A stretch of 64,000 bases of DNA from Bacillota bacterium. Its GTDB lineage: Bacteria; Bacillota; Clostridia; Christensenellales; SZUA-584. A program made the translations under genes and the position numbers. The stretch is taken from positions 45,919-109,918 of the forward strand of contig JAEZKQ010000002.1 in the NCBI GenBank assembly GCA_023436115.1, given 5' to 3'. The notes beneath the pieces are model-generated. The model did no database searches and was not told the DNA's origin. It saw only the letters and a program-made list of their open reading frames with translations. Positions 1 to 7,721 of the stretch are shown one piece after another; position 1 is the first letter of the stretch, and each line of letters begins with the position of its first letter.

Positions 1-253
1 CATAATCCTCAAGGAATCGTGTGAGCATGCCGGGCATGCAGAAAAAGTAAAGAGGGAAAATGATCAGCATGGCATCGGCGCTGCGCATGGCCTCAAAGGC
101 GGGTTCGCAGTTTTTGAGCGCCTTGCCGACATCAATAATATCCGCCTTCAAACCGGATTTCTCTATTTGTTCTTTAGCCAGTTCAGACAGATAAGCGGAT
201 ACAGACGGCTCACCTTTTTTGGGGCTTGCGCTCAGTATAGTTACCTTTTTCAT
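1..253 (-). CDS. Flavodoxin-fold NAD(P)H/FMN oxidoreductase, C-terminus beyond the window
   Basis: The first 84 codons are visible. The start MKKVTILSASPKKGEPS is the beta-strand plus phosphate-binding loop of the flavodoxin/NADPH-dependent FMN reductase fold, and a second strand reads AMLIIFPLYFF, as in this family. The ATG (253-251) overlaps the TGA stop (252-250) of the upstream flavodoxin gene in an ATGA junction, so the two are probably translationally coupled and co-transcribed from the promoter near 845-867. A redox role with bound FMN is inferred from the fold; the substrate is unknown. The gene is partial because of the window boundary, not because it is broken. Confidence 0.75.
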   Translation of the reverse strand, partial: MKKVTILSASPKKGEPSVSAYLSELAKEQIEKSGLKADIIDVGKALKNCEPAFEAMRSADAMLIIFPLYFFCMPGMLTRFLEDY

Positions 254-807
254 AACACACCTCCCACGATGCGCTTGAGCGAAGCCGGTTCAAACGTACT
301 TTTTATTTGTCTATCAGTACCGTCATCAATCAATATGTCAATGTTGTTGCGGTGTTTTTTTGTGATGTCAGTGAAAAGCTGCGCATCTTCGGCACTTAAG
401 CTATCGCCATAGCCGATCATAATCTGCCTTGGGTAGCTTGTATATCGCCGGGGATGCATCGTGGAGCCGTCTTTTCTCGATTCAAAGAACGGCAGCATAT
501 TGGGCAGCCAGCGATCCAGCGCGTATTTGATGTTCGCGCTGAACTGTCCGAAAATCACAGGGACAAGATATACCACCACGTCGCTGGTCATCATAGCGCG
601 GTTTATGCTTGCAAGATCGTCGCCAATCACGCATTCTCCTGGCTTTTTGGTCCAGCAGCCGAAGCAGCCCACGCAATAGTGGATATCGTTGCGCCCGAGC
701 TGCTTTTCTTCCGTCTCAAAACCCAAAAGAGCATCCTTGGCTTGGTCTAGCAGCCGCACGTATGCAGCCGTTTGATAGTCCTTATCAGACAGAATATAAG
801 CTTTCAT
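250..807 (-). CDS. Flavodoxin family / iron-sulfur flavoprotein-like protein
   Basis: A 185-residue flavodoxin-fold protein. It starts MKAYILSDKD and carries a cysteine cluster CVGCFGC at about residues 46-52, followed by a Cys about eight residues on, a pattern shared with iron-sulfur flavoproteins and related FMN reductases. A later segment (VVYLVPVIFGQFSANIKYALDR) is the usual flavin-side helix region. The start at 807 is chosen because a GAGGAG site lies 7 bases upstream; a longer reading with five extra residues lacks that spacing. It is the first gene of a minus-strand pair and is divergent from a TetR regulator. The two shared palindromes in the promoter make it the likely target of that regulator. 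Substrate unknown; a cluster is possible but unproven. Confidence 0.75.
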   Translation of the reverse strand: MKAYILSDKDYQTAAYVRLLDQAKDALLGFETEEKQLGRNDIHYCVGCFGCWTKKPGECVIGDDLASINRAMMTSDVVVYLVPVIFGQFSANIKYALDRWLPNMLPFFESRKDGSTMHPRRYTSYPRQIMIGYGDSLSAEDAQLFTDITKKHRNNIDILIDDGTDRQIKSTFEPASLKRIVGGVL

Positions 808-821
808 TTTCAAACTCCTCA

Positions 822-840
822 ATGTTTACGATGTAAACAT
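822..840. promoter_or_regulatory. TetR-type operator, site 1
   Basis: ATGTTTACGATGTAAACAT is a palindrome with 8-base arms ATGTTTAC and GTAAACAT around a 3-base centre. It overlaps the -10 and start of the flavodoxin promoter. With site 2 it shares the block AATGTTTAC at exactly 30-base spacing (821 and 851), about three helical turns. Binding by the adjacent TetR protein is inferred from position. Confidence 0.65.
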
Positions 841-867
841 AATATCAGCCAATGTTTACCTTGTCAA
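839..867 (-). promoter_or_regulatory. Sigma-A promoter of the flavodoxin pair
   Basis: On the minus strand TTGACA (867-862) is followed by a 17-base spacer and TATTAT (844-839), a near-consensus promoter about 30 bases upstream of the flavodoxin start. The -10 runs into the palindrome at 822-840, and the -35 lies inside the palindrome at 851-871, so a repressor bound at either site would block it. Confidence 0.75.
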
Positions 868-871
868 CATT
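851..871. promoter_or_regulatory. TetR-type operator, site 2
   Basis: The sequence from 851 to 871 is an imperfect palindrome with outer arms AATGTT and AACATT and inner TAC/GTC. It covers the flavodoxin -35 and also the TetR gene's own -35 (855-860), so one site could set both directions. It is related to site 1 by sequence and phase. Confidence 0.55.
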
Positions 872-883
872 TTGTGTTATAAT
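855..883 (+). promoter_or_regulatory. Promoter of the TetR gene
   Basis: TTTACC (855-860), a 17-base spacer and a perfect TATAAT (878-883) face the TetR gene at 914. The weak -35 lies inside operator site 2, consistent with autoregulation. Confidence 0.6.
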
Positions 884-913
884 TTTTTAATAAAATAAAG
901 CAGGAAAAAGGTT

Positions 914-1510
914 ATGGCAAAAGACAACTATCATCACGGTGATTTAAAAACGGAACTGATCAAAAAGGGACTAAATATACTCAATGAAGAGGGCTTTGAC
1001 GCCTTTTCATTGCGTAAGGTGGCCAAGGCCTGCAACGTCAGCCAAACAGCGCCATACAGGCATTATAAAGATAAAGAGGAGCTGATCACGGCGATTACGC
1101 TGACGGCTTTGCAAGCGTTTAACGAAAGCCTGGAGCAGGCTGTGGCGAATCAAGTCACCGATCCCAAAAGACAACTCAGAGACTTAGGCATAGCCTATGT
1201 CCGCTTTTTTGTGGAAAACCCAGAATATTTAAAGCTTTTGTTTTTGAGCGATCTGAAGCTGGGTATGGCTGAAACAGGCAAAAAACACTGTGAAGACAAG
1301 CAGGGGCATCCGTTTGACGTGCTCGTTCAAACTGTCAGACGGTATAAAGCCCACTACGCTGAGGAAAAGCGCAGCGAGGAAGAGCTGCTGATGTATTGCT
1401 GGGGGCTTGTCCACGGTATCGCGGTGCTGATTGTGAATAACGAGATACCGTTCAAGTCGGACTATATGCAGCTTGCCAAGGCAATCATAGAAAGCGAAAG
1501 GTTTTTATAA
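914..1510 (+). CDS. TetR/AcrR family transcriptional regulator
   Basis: A 198-residue regulator. Residues about 8-60 form the TetR DNA-binding domain: FSLRKVAKACNVSQTAPYRHYKDKEEL contains the recognition helix and the typical YxHFxxK-like turn (YRHYKDK). The C-terminal two thirds is a helical ligand and dimer domain resembling the TetR_C_33/WHG group. The start follows AGGAAAAAGGTT. The gene is divergent from two flavodoxin genes across two palindromes, so it most likely represses them and itself. It ends 5 bases before the convergent stop of mfd. The effector is unknown; quinones or electrophiles would fit redox targets, but this is inference. Confidence 0.85.
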   Translation: MAKDNYHHGDLKTELIKKGLNILNEEGFDAFSLRKVAKACNVSQTAPYRHYKDKEELITAITLTALQAFNESLEQAVANQVTDPKRQLRDLGIAYVRFFVENPEYLKLLFLSDLKLGMAETGKKHCEDKQGHPFDVLVQTVRRYKAHYAEEKRSEEELLMYCWGLVHGIAVLIVNNEIPFKSDYMQLAKAIIESERFL

Positions 1511-1515
1511 ATACG

Positions 1516-4500
1516 TTATTCCTCCGCCCTCGCGACGCAGCAGGGGCTGATATCGTTTAAGAATTTGAGCAATGCATCAAGCGCGCTTTTTTGTGGCTTA
1601 TACACGATAAAAGGCGGCGTGGCAGAGCGCAGCTGCGCAAATGGCTTATGCTGCTGCAAAATGTGCAGCAGACGATCTGTGTCGATCACGCATTCTTCTG
1701 GATATTTGAGCGTAAACGCACGACCACTTCGCGTGACAGATATGATACCTGCACGTGCGGCGAAACGTTTGAGCAGTGATATGAGCATGAGGTTTTCCAC
1801 GGGACGCGGCATTTTGCCATACCGATCCACGATTTCTTCTTTGAGCTGTTTGGCGCTGCGGGTGCTGTCGATGGCAGCAATTTTTTTGTAAACTTCAATA
1901 CGCTGTATCTCATCGCTGATATAAGCCGCCGGGACATGAGCGTTGAGTCCGATTTCCACGGAAGTATCGGCGGGGCGTTCCACGCGTTCTCCCTTAAGCT
2001 CGGCGACTGCTTCGCGCATCATACGGCAGTACATATCATAACCCACGGCGGCCATCTGACCGGATTGCTCTGCACCCAGCAGATTGCCCGCACCTCTGAT
2101 CTCCAGGTCGCGCATGGCGATTTTAAAGCCCGCACCCAGTTCTGTGAATTCGGCAATAGTTGCCAGACGTTTTTCGGCATCGGGTGTCATGTGCGTGCCG
2201 GGGAGATAAGTGAGATAGGCGTAAGAGCTTTTGGCAGCGCGGCCCACGCGCCCTTTGATCTGGTACAGCTGAGCCAGTCCGAACTTATCGGCCTCGTAGA
2301 CGATCACGGTGTTCACGTTAGGAATGTCGATGCCCGATTCGATAATCGTCGTGCAAAGCAGCACGTCATAAGCACCGCTTAGAAAATCCACCATCACGTC
2401 TTCCATCGCCGTTTCACCCATGCGTCCATGCGCAACGGCCACGCGCGCTTCGGGTACGTTTCGCTTAAGTTCCATGGCGATTCTATCCATGAGACCGATC
2501 TGACGGCAGACCAAATAGACCTGTCCGCCGCGATCCATTTCCCGCTTGATTGCGTCGCGCAGCAGCTGGCCTGAATATTCGATCACATAGCTTTCGGGCG
2601 CCTTGCGCTCTTCGGGAGGCGTTTCCAGAACGCTTAAATCGCGTATACCTGTGAGCGCCATTTGCAGCGTACGGGGAATGGGCGTGGCTGAGAGGGTCAG
2701 CACATCCACACTGCGCTTGATATCTTTGATGCGTTCTTTATGTGACACACCGAAACGCTGCTCCTCATCGATAACCAGCAAGCCGAGCTCTTTAAATTTG
2801 ACGTCAGGGGAGAGCAAACGATGCGTGCCGATTACGATGTCCACCGTACCTGCCTTTATGCCTTTGAGTATGCGGTTCTGCTCGGATGCGGATACATAGC
2901 GCGATACCGTTTCAATGGTCACCGCGAACTCCTTAAATCTTTCCCGGAACGTATAAAAGTGCTGGCGGGCCAACAGTGTGGTGGGAACAAGCACGGCGCA
3001 TTGCCGTCCTTCCATCACGGCCTTGAAGCAGGCGCGCATCGCCACCTCGGTTTTGCCGTAACCCACATCGCCAAGCAGCAGCCTGTCCATGACTTTTTCG
3101 TTTTGCATGTCCTTCTTGATTTCGGCAATGCTTTGCAGCTGGCCTTCGGTTTCTTCATAGGGGAAGCTGTCTTCAAATTGCCGCTGCCAAAGCGTATCTT
3201 CCCCATATTGATAACCCTTTTTCTCCAGCCGTTCGCTGTATATCGAAACAAGGTCTTCTGCAAGCTCTTTAACAGCCTTTTTAACGCGCGCTTTGGTTTG
3301 GCTCCATTCGCGGCCGCCCAGCTTGGATAAGCGCTCGTTTTCTCCGCCCATGTATTTTTGTACACGATCGATCTGGTCTGTGGGGATAAAAAGCTTGTCT
3401 CCGTCACGGTACTCCAGCTCCATATAGTCGCGGGATATGCCTTGCACAGCACGCGTGACAAGACCTAAAAATCGGCCTTTGCCGTGTATGTCGTGTACGA
3501 TGATATCGCCCGGCTTTAAGTCGGTGAAAATATCTGTTTGCCTGCGCACAGAGGACCGCCGGTGCTTACGGGCGAAGCCGTATATTTCGTGCTCACCCAA
3601 ATAATAGACTTTTTCGTTTGTGAGCTCGAAGCCCAAATGCAACCGTTCGGTGTAGGCCCCCGCTTCGCCGGGATTCAGTGCCCGGCCGTCACGAATCGCA
3701 GGCACACTCATCTCAGCATCGGACAGCTCGGCGGATAAACGCTCTGCGCGGGTGATGCTGCCGCATGCCAGATAGATGCGCCATCCCGCGGTAACACGGC
3801 CTTTTATATCCTCTTTCAGCAGTTCCAGCTTCCGGTGATAGGAGAGCGCGCTTTTGGCACGCATATGCAGTGTGGTTTTCGCTTTCAGTTCGGGTGAAGG
3901 CGCAATGCTGCACAGGTCTATCGCGGGGGTATGGTTGCGAAGCGTGTCCGAAAGAGGCAGATAGAGCGCGTGCTGATCAGCAAGCGCCGCGCCGGTTTGT
4001 ATCATCGTGTTCAGCCGTTCCGCAAAATCCTCAATACGTTCTTTTTCGGATTCCACGATGCGGCGATGGTCGTCAATTATAACAAGAGCATCGGGCAGAT
4101 AGTCAAGGAGGCTATGGCCGCAAAACGCATACGCATAGTTTTCCATGTCCTCAAAGTAACGGTGCTTTTTCAGATGATCGGCATAGTCTTCGAAACGCTG
4201 TGCGAGCACTGGATTCTTAGGCTTCGCCGCAGACAGATAAGCCAGCCCCCGCTCAGCGGCAGCACTGCTTAGCACCAGTTCAACGGCAGGTGGAATCGTG
4301 ATATTGTCAAGGCTTTCGCGGCTGCGCCGCTGCGTGCCCGGGTCAAAGGCATGAATGCTTTCCACAACGGTATCAAAAAAATCAATACGGTAAGGCGCGA
4401 CAGCGCCCGGACAAAAAACGTCCAGTATTTCACCGCGCCGCGCGGCCTGTCCTGCTGTCTCCACGGCGCTCACGCGTTCATAGCCGCTCAGTACAAGACT

Positions 4501-4947
4501 CTGAATCAGCTTTTCAGGATCAAAGGTTTGGTCTTTGCGTATGGTCAAATGAGCTTCTTTGAAATCTTCGGGCGGCACAAGCCTGGCAAGCAGCGCCTCC
4601 TCGCTTATAAAAGCGACGCGTGCATTTCCGGTTAACATCGAGGAAATGCCGTGTATACGTGAGAACATGATCTCACGGCTGCGCGCCACGGAGGAGCGCA
4701 GCTGCAGCGGCCGGTGAGGGATATGAACGGCATCGTCAAGCGCCCCCGCATAAGACTCCGCCGTCTCTTCTGCGCCGCAAATCACAATAACGCTTTTATG
4801 AAACTCTGACGAAAGTGCCGCGGCCAAATGTGGTTTTAAGCTCTCCGGTACGCCAAAAAGCGAGCAGGGAACGTTCCCTGCCCGTATCGTTTCCGTGAGT
4901 TGTAAGAACACCTCTGCCGCAGAGAGGTGCGTACCTATGTGCATCAT
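1516..4947 (-). CDS. mfd: Transcription-repair coupling factor Mfd
   Basis: A full-length Mfd of 1143 residues. It is an ATP-driven translocase that removes stalled RNA polymerase and recruits UvrA to the lesion. The N-terminal third is the UvrB-homologous module, with ARRGEILDVF near residue 170. Next comes the RNA-polymerase-interacting CarD-like domain (LKPGDIIVHDIHGKGRF, about 476-535). The SF2 motor has Walker A GDVGYGKTE (626-634), DEEQR (727-731), SATPIPRT (753-760) and TTIIESGIDIPN further on. A C-terminal TRCF domain closes it. The gene follows pth by 18 bases, an order common in Bacillota, and is probably the last gene of the glmU-HAD-pth-mfd operon. No anomalies were seen. Confidence 0.97.
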   Translation of the reverse strand: MMHIGTHLSAAEVFLQLTETIRAGNVPCSLFGVPESLKPHLAAALSSEFHKSVIVICGAEETAESYAGALDDAVHIPHRPLQLRSSVARSREIMFSRIHGISSMLTGNARVAFISEEALLARLVPPEDFKEAHLTIRKDQTFDPEKLIQSLVLSGYERVSAVETAGQAARRGEILDVFCPGAVAPYRIDFFDTVVESIHAFDPGTQRRSRESLDNITIPPAVELVLSSAAAERGLAYLSAAKPKNPVLAQRFEDYADHLKKHRYFEDMENYAYAFCGHSLLDYLPDALVIIDDHRRIVESEKERIEDFAERLNTMIQTGAALADQHALYLPLSDTLRNHTPAIDLCSIAPSPELKAKTTLHMRAKSALSYHRKLELLKEDIKGRVTAGWRIYLACGSITRAERLSAELSDAEMSVPAIRDGRALNPGEAGAYTERLHLGFELTNEKVYYLGEHEIYGFARKHRRSSVRRQTDIFTDLKPGDIIVHDIHGKGRFLGLVTRAVQGISRDYMELEYRDGDKLFIPTDQIDRVQKYMGGENERLSKLGGREWSQTKARVKKAVKELAEDLVSIYSERLEKKGYQYGEDTLWQRQFEDSFPYEETEGQLQSIAEIKKDMQNEKVMDRLLLGDVGYGKTEVAMRACFKAVMEGRQCAVLVPTTLLARQHFYTFRERFKEFAVTIETVSRYVSASEQNRILKGIKAGTVDIVIGTHRLLSPDVKFKELGLLVIDEEQRFGVSHKERIKDIKRSVDVLTLSATPIPRTLQMALTGIRDLSVLETPPEERKAPESYVIEYSGQLLRDAIKREMDRGGQVYLVCRQIGLMDRIAMELKRNVPEARVAVAHGRMGETAMEDVMVDFLSGAYDVLLCTTIIESGIDIPNVNTVIVYEADKFGLAQLYQIKGRVGRAAKSSYAYLTYLPGTHMTPDAEKRLATIAEFTELGAGFKIAMRDLEIRGAGNLLGAEQSGQMAAVGYDMYCRMMREAVAELKGERVERPADTSVEIGLNAHVPAAYISDEIQRIEVYKKIAAIDSTRSAKQLKEEIVDRYGKMPRPVENLMLISLLKRFAARAGIISVTRSGRAFTLKYPEECVIDTDRLLHILQQHKPFAQLRSATPPFIVYKPQKSALDALLKFLNDISPCCVARAEE

Positions 4948-4965
4948 CTTTGCCTTATCACTCTG

Positions 4966-5577
4966 TTAGTTAAAGCGGCTTTGCGCGTCAAGAACCCCGT
5001 CGCTGATAATCGCTTCCACGGCATCGGCCGCTTTGGTAAGCGTATCAAACGCGGCCTGTTTGTCTGAGTATTCGCCCAGCACATGGTCGATAATATCGCC
5101 CTCCGGCCTGCCGATACCCACGCGCACACGAACGAATTCTTCCGTTTGCAGCTGATAGATCACAGATTTCATGCCGTTATGAGAACCTGCGCTGCCTCGG
5201 GCCTTGATGCGTATGCTGCCTGTTTTTAGATCCACATCATCATAAACCAGTATCAGCTGATCCGCACGAATGCCCAGCGCCTGAGCCATTTCTTTAACGC
5301 TTTCGCCCGATTTATTCATATATGTTTGCGGCATTGCCAACACAACACGCTTGCCGCCGATCGTGCCTTTGCCGAGTCGTGCGCTGTACGTGTGAATCCG
5401 TACAGGTATATGATGCCGCGAAGACAATATTTCAATCACATCAAAACCCGCATTATGGCGTGTATGCGCGTATTTACCTCCCGGATTTCCAAGCCCTATA
5501 ATATAATAGTCGCCGCTTAAATCTGCGGAAGACTTTTTGCGAAGCTTAGCAGATCCGAATAATTTCCCTGCATGCAT
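4966..5577 (-). CDS. pth: Peptidyl-tRNA hydrolase, with N-terminal extension
   Basis: Hydrolyses the ester of peptidyl-tRNAs released by stalled ribosomes. The body is a typical Pth: YYIIGLGNPGGKYAHTRHNAG holds the catalytic Asn and His, followed by PQTYMNKSGESV, VYDDVDL and GSAGSHNGMKS. The protein is 203 residues, about 25 longer than the core, because the only ATG lies 61 bases inside the end of the upstream HAD gene. That ATG has an AGAGGTG site just upstream, and no ATG, GTG or TTG occurs closer to the conserved YYIIGLGNPG block. The extension MHAGKLFGSAKLRKKS is basic. Either it is real or a non-standard start is used. Function is certain, the N-terminus less so. Confidence 0.95.
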   Translation of the reverse strand: MHAGKLFGSAKLRKKSSADLSGDYYIIGLGNPGGKYAHTRHNAGFDVIEILSSRHHIPVRIHTYSARLGKGTIGGKRVVLAMPQTYMNKSGESVKEMAQALGIRADQLILVYDDVDLKTGSIRIKARGSAGSHNGMKSVIYQLQTEEFVRVRVGIGRPEGDIIDHVLGEYSDKQAAFDTLTKAADAVEAIISDGVLDAQSRFN

Positions 5578-6224
5578 TCAGGCACCTCTTTTAAGTCTCC
5601 GATCACGTGGTCAATAACCAAAAAGGCTTCGAAACCGAGCGTAACCGCGCTCAAATCATCTCGCACGTCGTTTCCCACAACGTAACATTCCTCGGCTTTG
5701 AGGCCAGTGACACCTAGCACTTCATTAAAGTATTCCAGATTTGGTTTACAAAAATGCGAATTATCGTAGTAACTGATGTATTCAAAATCATTGGGGGAGA
5801 GCCCGGCCCATTCAATACGCATGTTGGTCGCCAAAGGCGGAAACAAAGGGTTCGTGCTGAGTATAAGCCGGTAGCCCTTGTCTTTAAGCACCTTTATGGT
5901 TTCGGCAACACGCAGATCTGCGTGTGAGCTATCCTTAACTTTTATAAAATCATTCTCGTAAAAACGGTCCATATGCGCAATGATCTGCCCGCTTTCTTTG
6001 CCGGATGCTTCGGTGACCGTTTTAAGAAAAGCATCCTTGTTGAGCATACGGCCATCATTCAGAAGCATAGCATATACGCCTTGTCCAAATGTTTTTTCTC
6101 CGTTTTCTCCTAATAAATCAAAAAAACCGCTCTTTTGTATCTGCATATAATAGGTTCTGGTAAACGTGTCCATGTCTAAAGGGAGCAGGGTGCCATCGAG
6201 ATCAAAGAAGAACGCTTTCCTCAT
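5517..6224 (-). CDS. HAD-superfamily hydrolase
   Basis: A 235-residue haloacid-dehalogenase-fold phosphatase. Motif I is FFFDLDGTLL (residues 5-14), giving the nucleophile and acid Asp pair. Motif II lies around LILSTNPL, and motif III/IV around YVVGNDVRDDLSA. The cap region between motifs I and II is helical. Its ATG overlaps the glmU stop by four bases (ATGA) and AGGAGG precedes it. Its 3' end overlaps the pth start by 61 bases. It occupies the place prs often holds between glmU and pth in related genomes, as far as I recall. The substrate cannot be read from sequence; a small phosphomonoester is the family default. Confidence 0.85.
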   Translation of the reverse strand: MRKAFFFDLDGTLLPLDMDTFTRTYYMQIQKSGFFDLLGENGEKTFGQGVYAMLLNDGRMLNKDAFLKTVTEASGKESGQIIAHMDRFYENDFIKVKDSSHADLRVAETIKVLKDKGYRLILSTNPLFPPLATNMRIEWAGLSPNDFEYISYYDNSHFCKPNLEYFNEVLGVTGLKAEECYVVGNDVRDDLSAVTLGFEAFLVIDHVIGDLKEVPECMQGNYSDLLSFAKSLPQI

Positions 6225-7594
6225 TCGCCCCTCCTAGCTTTGGCCCATCCCTCAATGACTGTCTGACGGCTTCGGGCTATGCACAGGGCATCTTCCTGCA
6301 CATCTTTTGTGACTGTGGAGCCCGCTGCGATATATGCTCCGTCTCCCACGGTGACTGGCGCAACTAAATTGGCATTGCATCCCACAAAAGCGTTTTTACC
6401 CACAATGGTTTTAGACTTTTTCTTACCATCGTAGTTCACAAACACCACGCCGCAGCCGATATTGGATTTTTCGCCGATTTCACCGTCACCGATGTAGGAC
6501 AGATGCGAGACTTTTGCGCCATCCCTGATCACGGAATTCTTCACTTCCACAAAGTCGCCCACGCGACAGCCGTTACCCACGATGCTGCCCGGACGCAGAT
6601 ACGCATAGGGCCCAATCGTGGAGTTTTCGCCTACGGAAGAATTCAAAACAACGCTGTTTTGCACCTTGGTCAGCGCGCCGATGGTGCTGTCCGCAATGCG
6701 GCTGCCCGGATAGAGCACAGCCCCTTCGCCAATGATGGTCTTTCCCTCAAGCGTAACACCCGGGTAGACCACCGCATCTTGGCCGATGGATACGCCGGCA
6801 TCGATATAAGTGCTGTCCGGATCGATGATCGTGACACCGGAGAGCATGAGGTTGCGGTTAATCCGGCAGCGCAGCTTGGCAGCGGCGTCGGCAAGCTGAA
6901 CACGGTCGTTAACACCTATACATTCATCCGTGTTGCCGCAGTTCACGGCTTCAATGCGATGCCCGGCTTTCGAAATATATTCAATACAATCGGTCAGATA
7001 ATACTCGCCCTGAACGTTGTTGGGTTGTAAGCATTTGAGCGCGTCACGCAGCAGCGGCAGAGAAAAACAATACACCGACAGATTGATTTCACGGATCTTG
7101 CGTTGCGGCTCGGTTGCATCTTTGTGCTCAACAATGCAGGATACGCTCCCATCATTGCCGCGCACGATACGACCATAACCCGTCGCATCATCAACAACGG
7201 CTGTGAGCAGGCATGCTCCCAGTTTTTCTTCTGCGGTTTTGTTAACCAAAGCACTTAAGGTTTCGGCTTGTATCAGCGGCATGTCTCCTGCCACAACAAG
7301 CGCATAACCGTCTCCTGTTAAATAGTCCTTGGCAGCCATTACGGCATGGCCCGACCCGAGCGGCTGTTCCTGTACCGCATAGAAAACGCTGTCGGCAAAA
7401 TAATCTTTCACCGCATCCGCGTTTTTTCCGATGACGAGCACAGCTTTCTGTCCTGTGGCCTGTGATGCCGCATCCACGACCCATTGCGCAAGCGCCTTGC
7501 CTGCCGCCTGATGAAGCACCTTGGGTGTTGCTGATTTCATTCTTTTGCCTTCTCCGGCAGCCAGTATAACGGCTATGCAATTCGTATTCATCAT
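6221..7594 (-). CDS. glmU: Bifunctional GlmU: GlcN-1-P acetyltransferase / GlcNAc-1-P uridylyltransferase
   Basis: Makes UDP-GlcNAc, precursor of peptidoglycan, from glucosamine-1-phosphate in two steps. The uridylyltransferase domain starts with AVILAAGEGKRMKS and contains QPLGSGHAV and VVAGDMPL. From about residue 250 the chain becomes a left-handed beta helix of hexapeptide repeats (for example VSIGQDAVVYPGVTLEG), the acetyltransferase, with VGCNANLVAPVTVGDGAYIAAGS near the end. The start at 7594 gives 457 residues, the normal size, with GGAG five bases upstream; a 24-residue longer reading has no support. It probably heads the operon glmU-HAD-pth-mfd. glmM and glmS lie at the other end of the window. 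Confidence 0.96.
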   Translation of the reverse strand: MMNTNCIAVILAAGEGKRMKSATPKVLHQAAGKALAQWVVDAASQATGQKAVLVIGKNADAVKDYFADSVFYAVQEQPLGSGHAVMAAKDYLTGDGYALVVAGDMPLIQAETLSALVNKTAEEKLGACLLTAVVDDATGYGRIVRGNDGSVSCIVEHKDATEPQRKIREINLSVYCFSLPLLRDALKCLQPNNVQGEYYLTDCIEYISKAGHRIEAVNCGNTDECIGVNDRVQLADAAAKLRCRINRNLMLSGVTIIDPDSTYIDAGVSIGQDAVVYPGVTLEGKTIIGEGAVLYPGSRIADSTIGALTKVQNSVVLNSSVGENSTIGPYAYLRPGSIVGNGCRVGDFVEVKNSVIRDGAKVSHLSYIGDGEIGEKSNIGCGVVFVNYDGKKKSKTIVGKNAFVGCNANLVAPVTVGDGAYIAAGSTVTKDVQEDALCIARSRQTVIEGWAKARRGE

Positions 7595-7687
7595 AGTATC
7601 TCCAAATATTGATAGATTCACATAAACAATATAGATATTATTCTTTTGGGTCGTATGTGTCAACATACGTCCGTCCCTACGCCACGC

Positions 7688-7713
7688 AAAAAACGGCCAT
7701 ATTGCAGGCCGCT
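7688..7713 (-). terminator. Rho-independent terminator of the phosphofructokinase gene
   Basis: On the minus strand a CGGCC/GGCCG stem with an 8-base loop is followed by six T residues, just downstream of the stop codon at 7722. Confidence 0.8.
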
Positions 7714-7721
7714 TTTTATGT

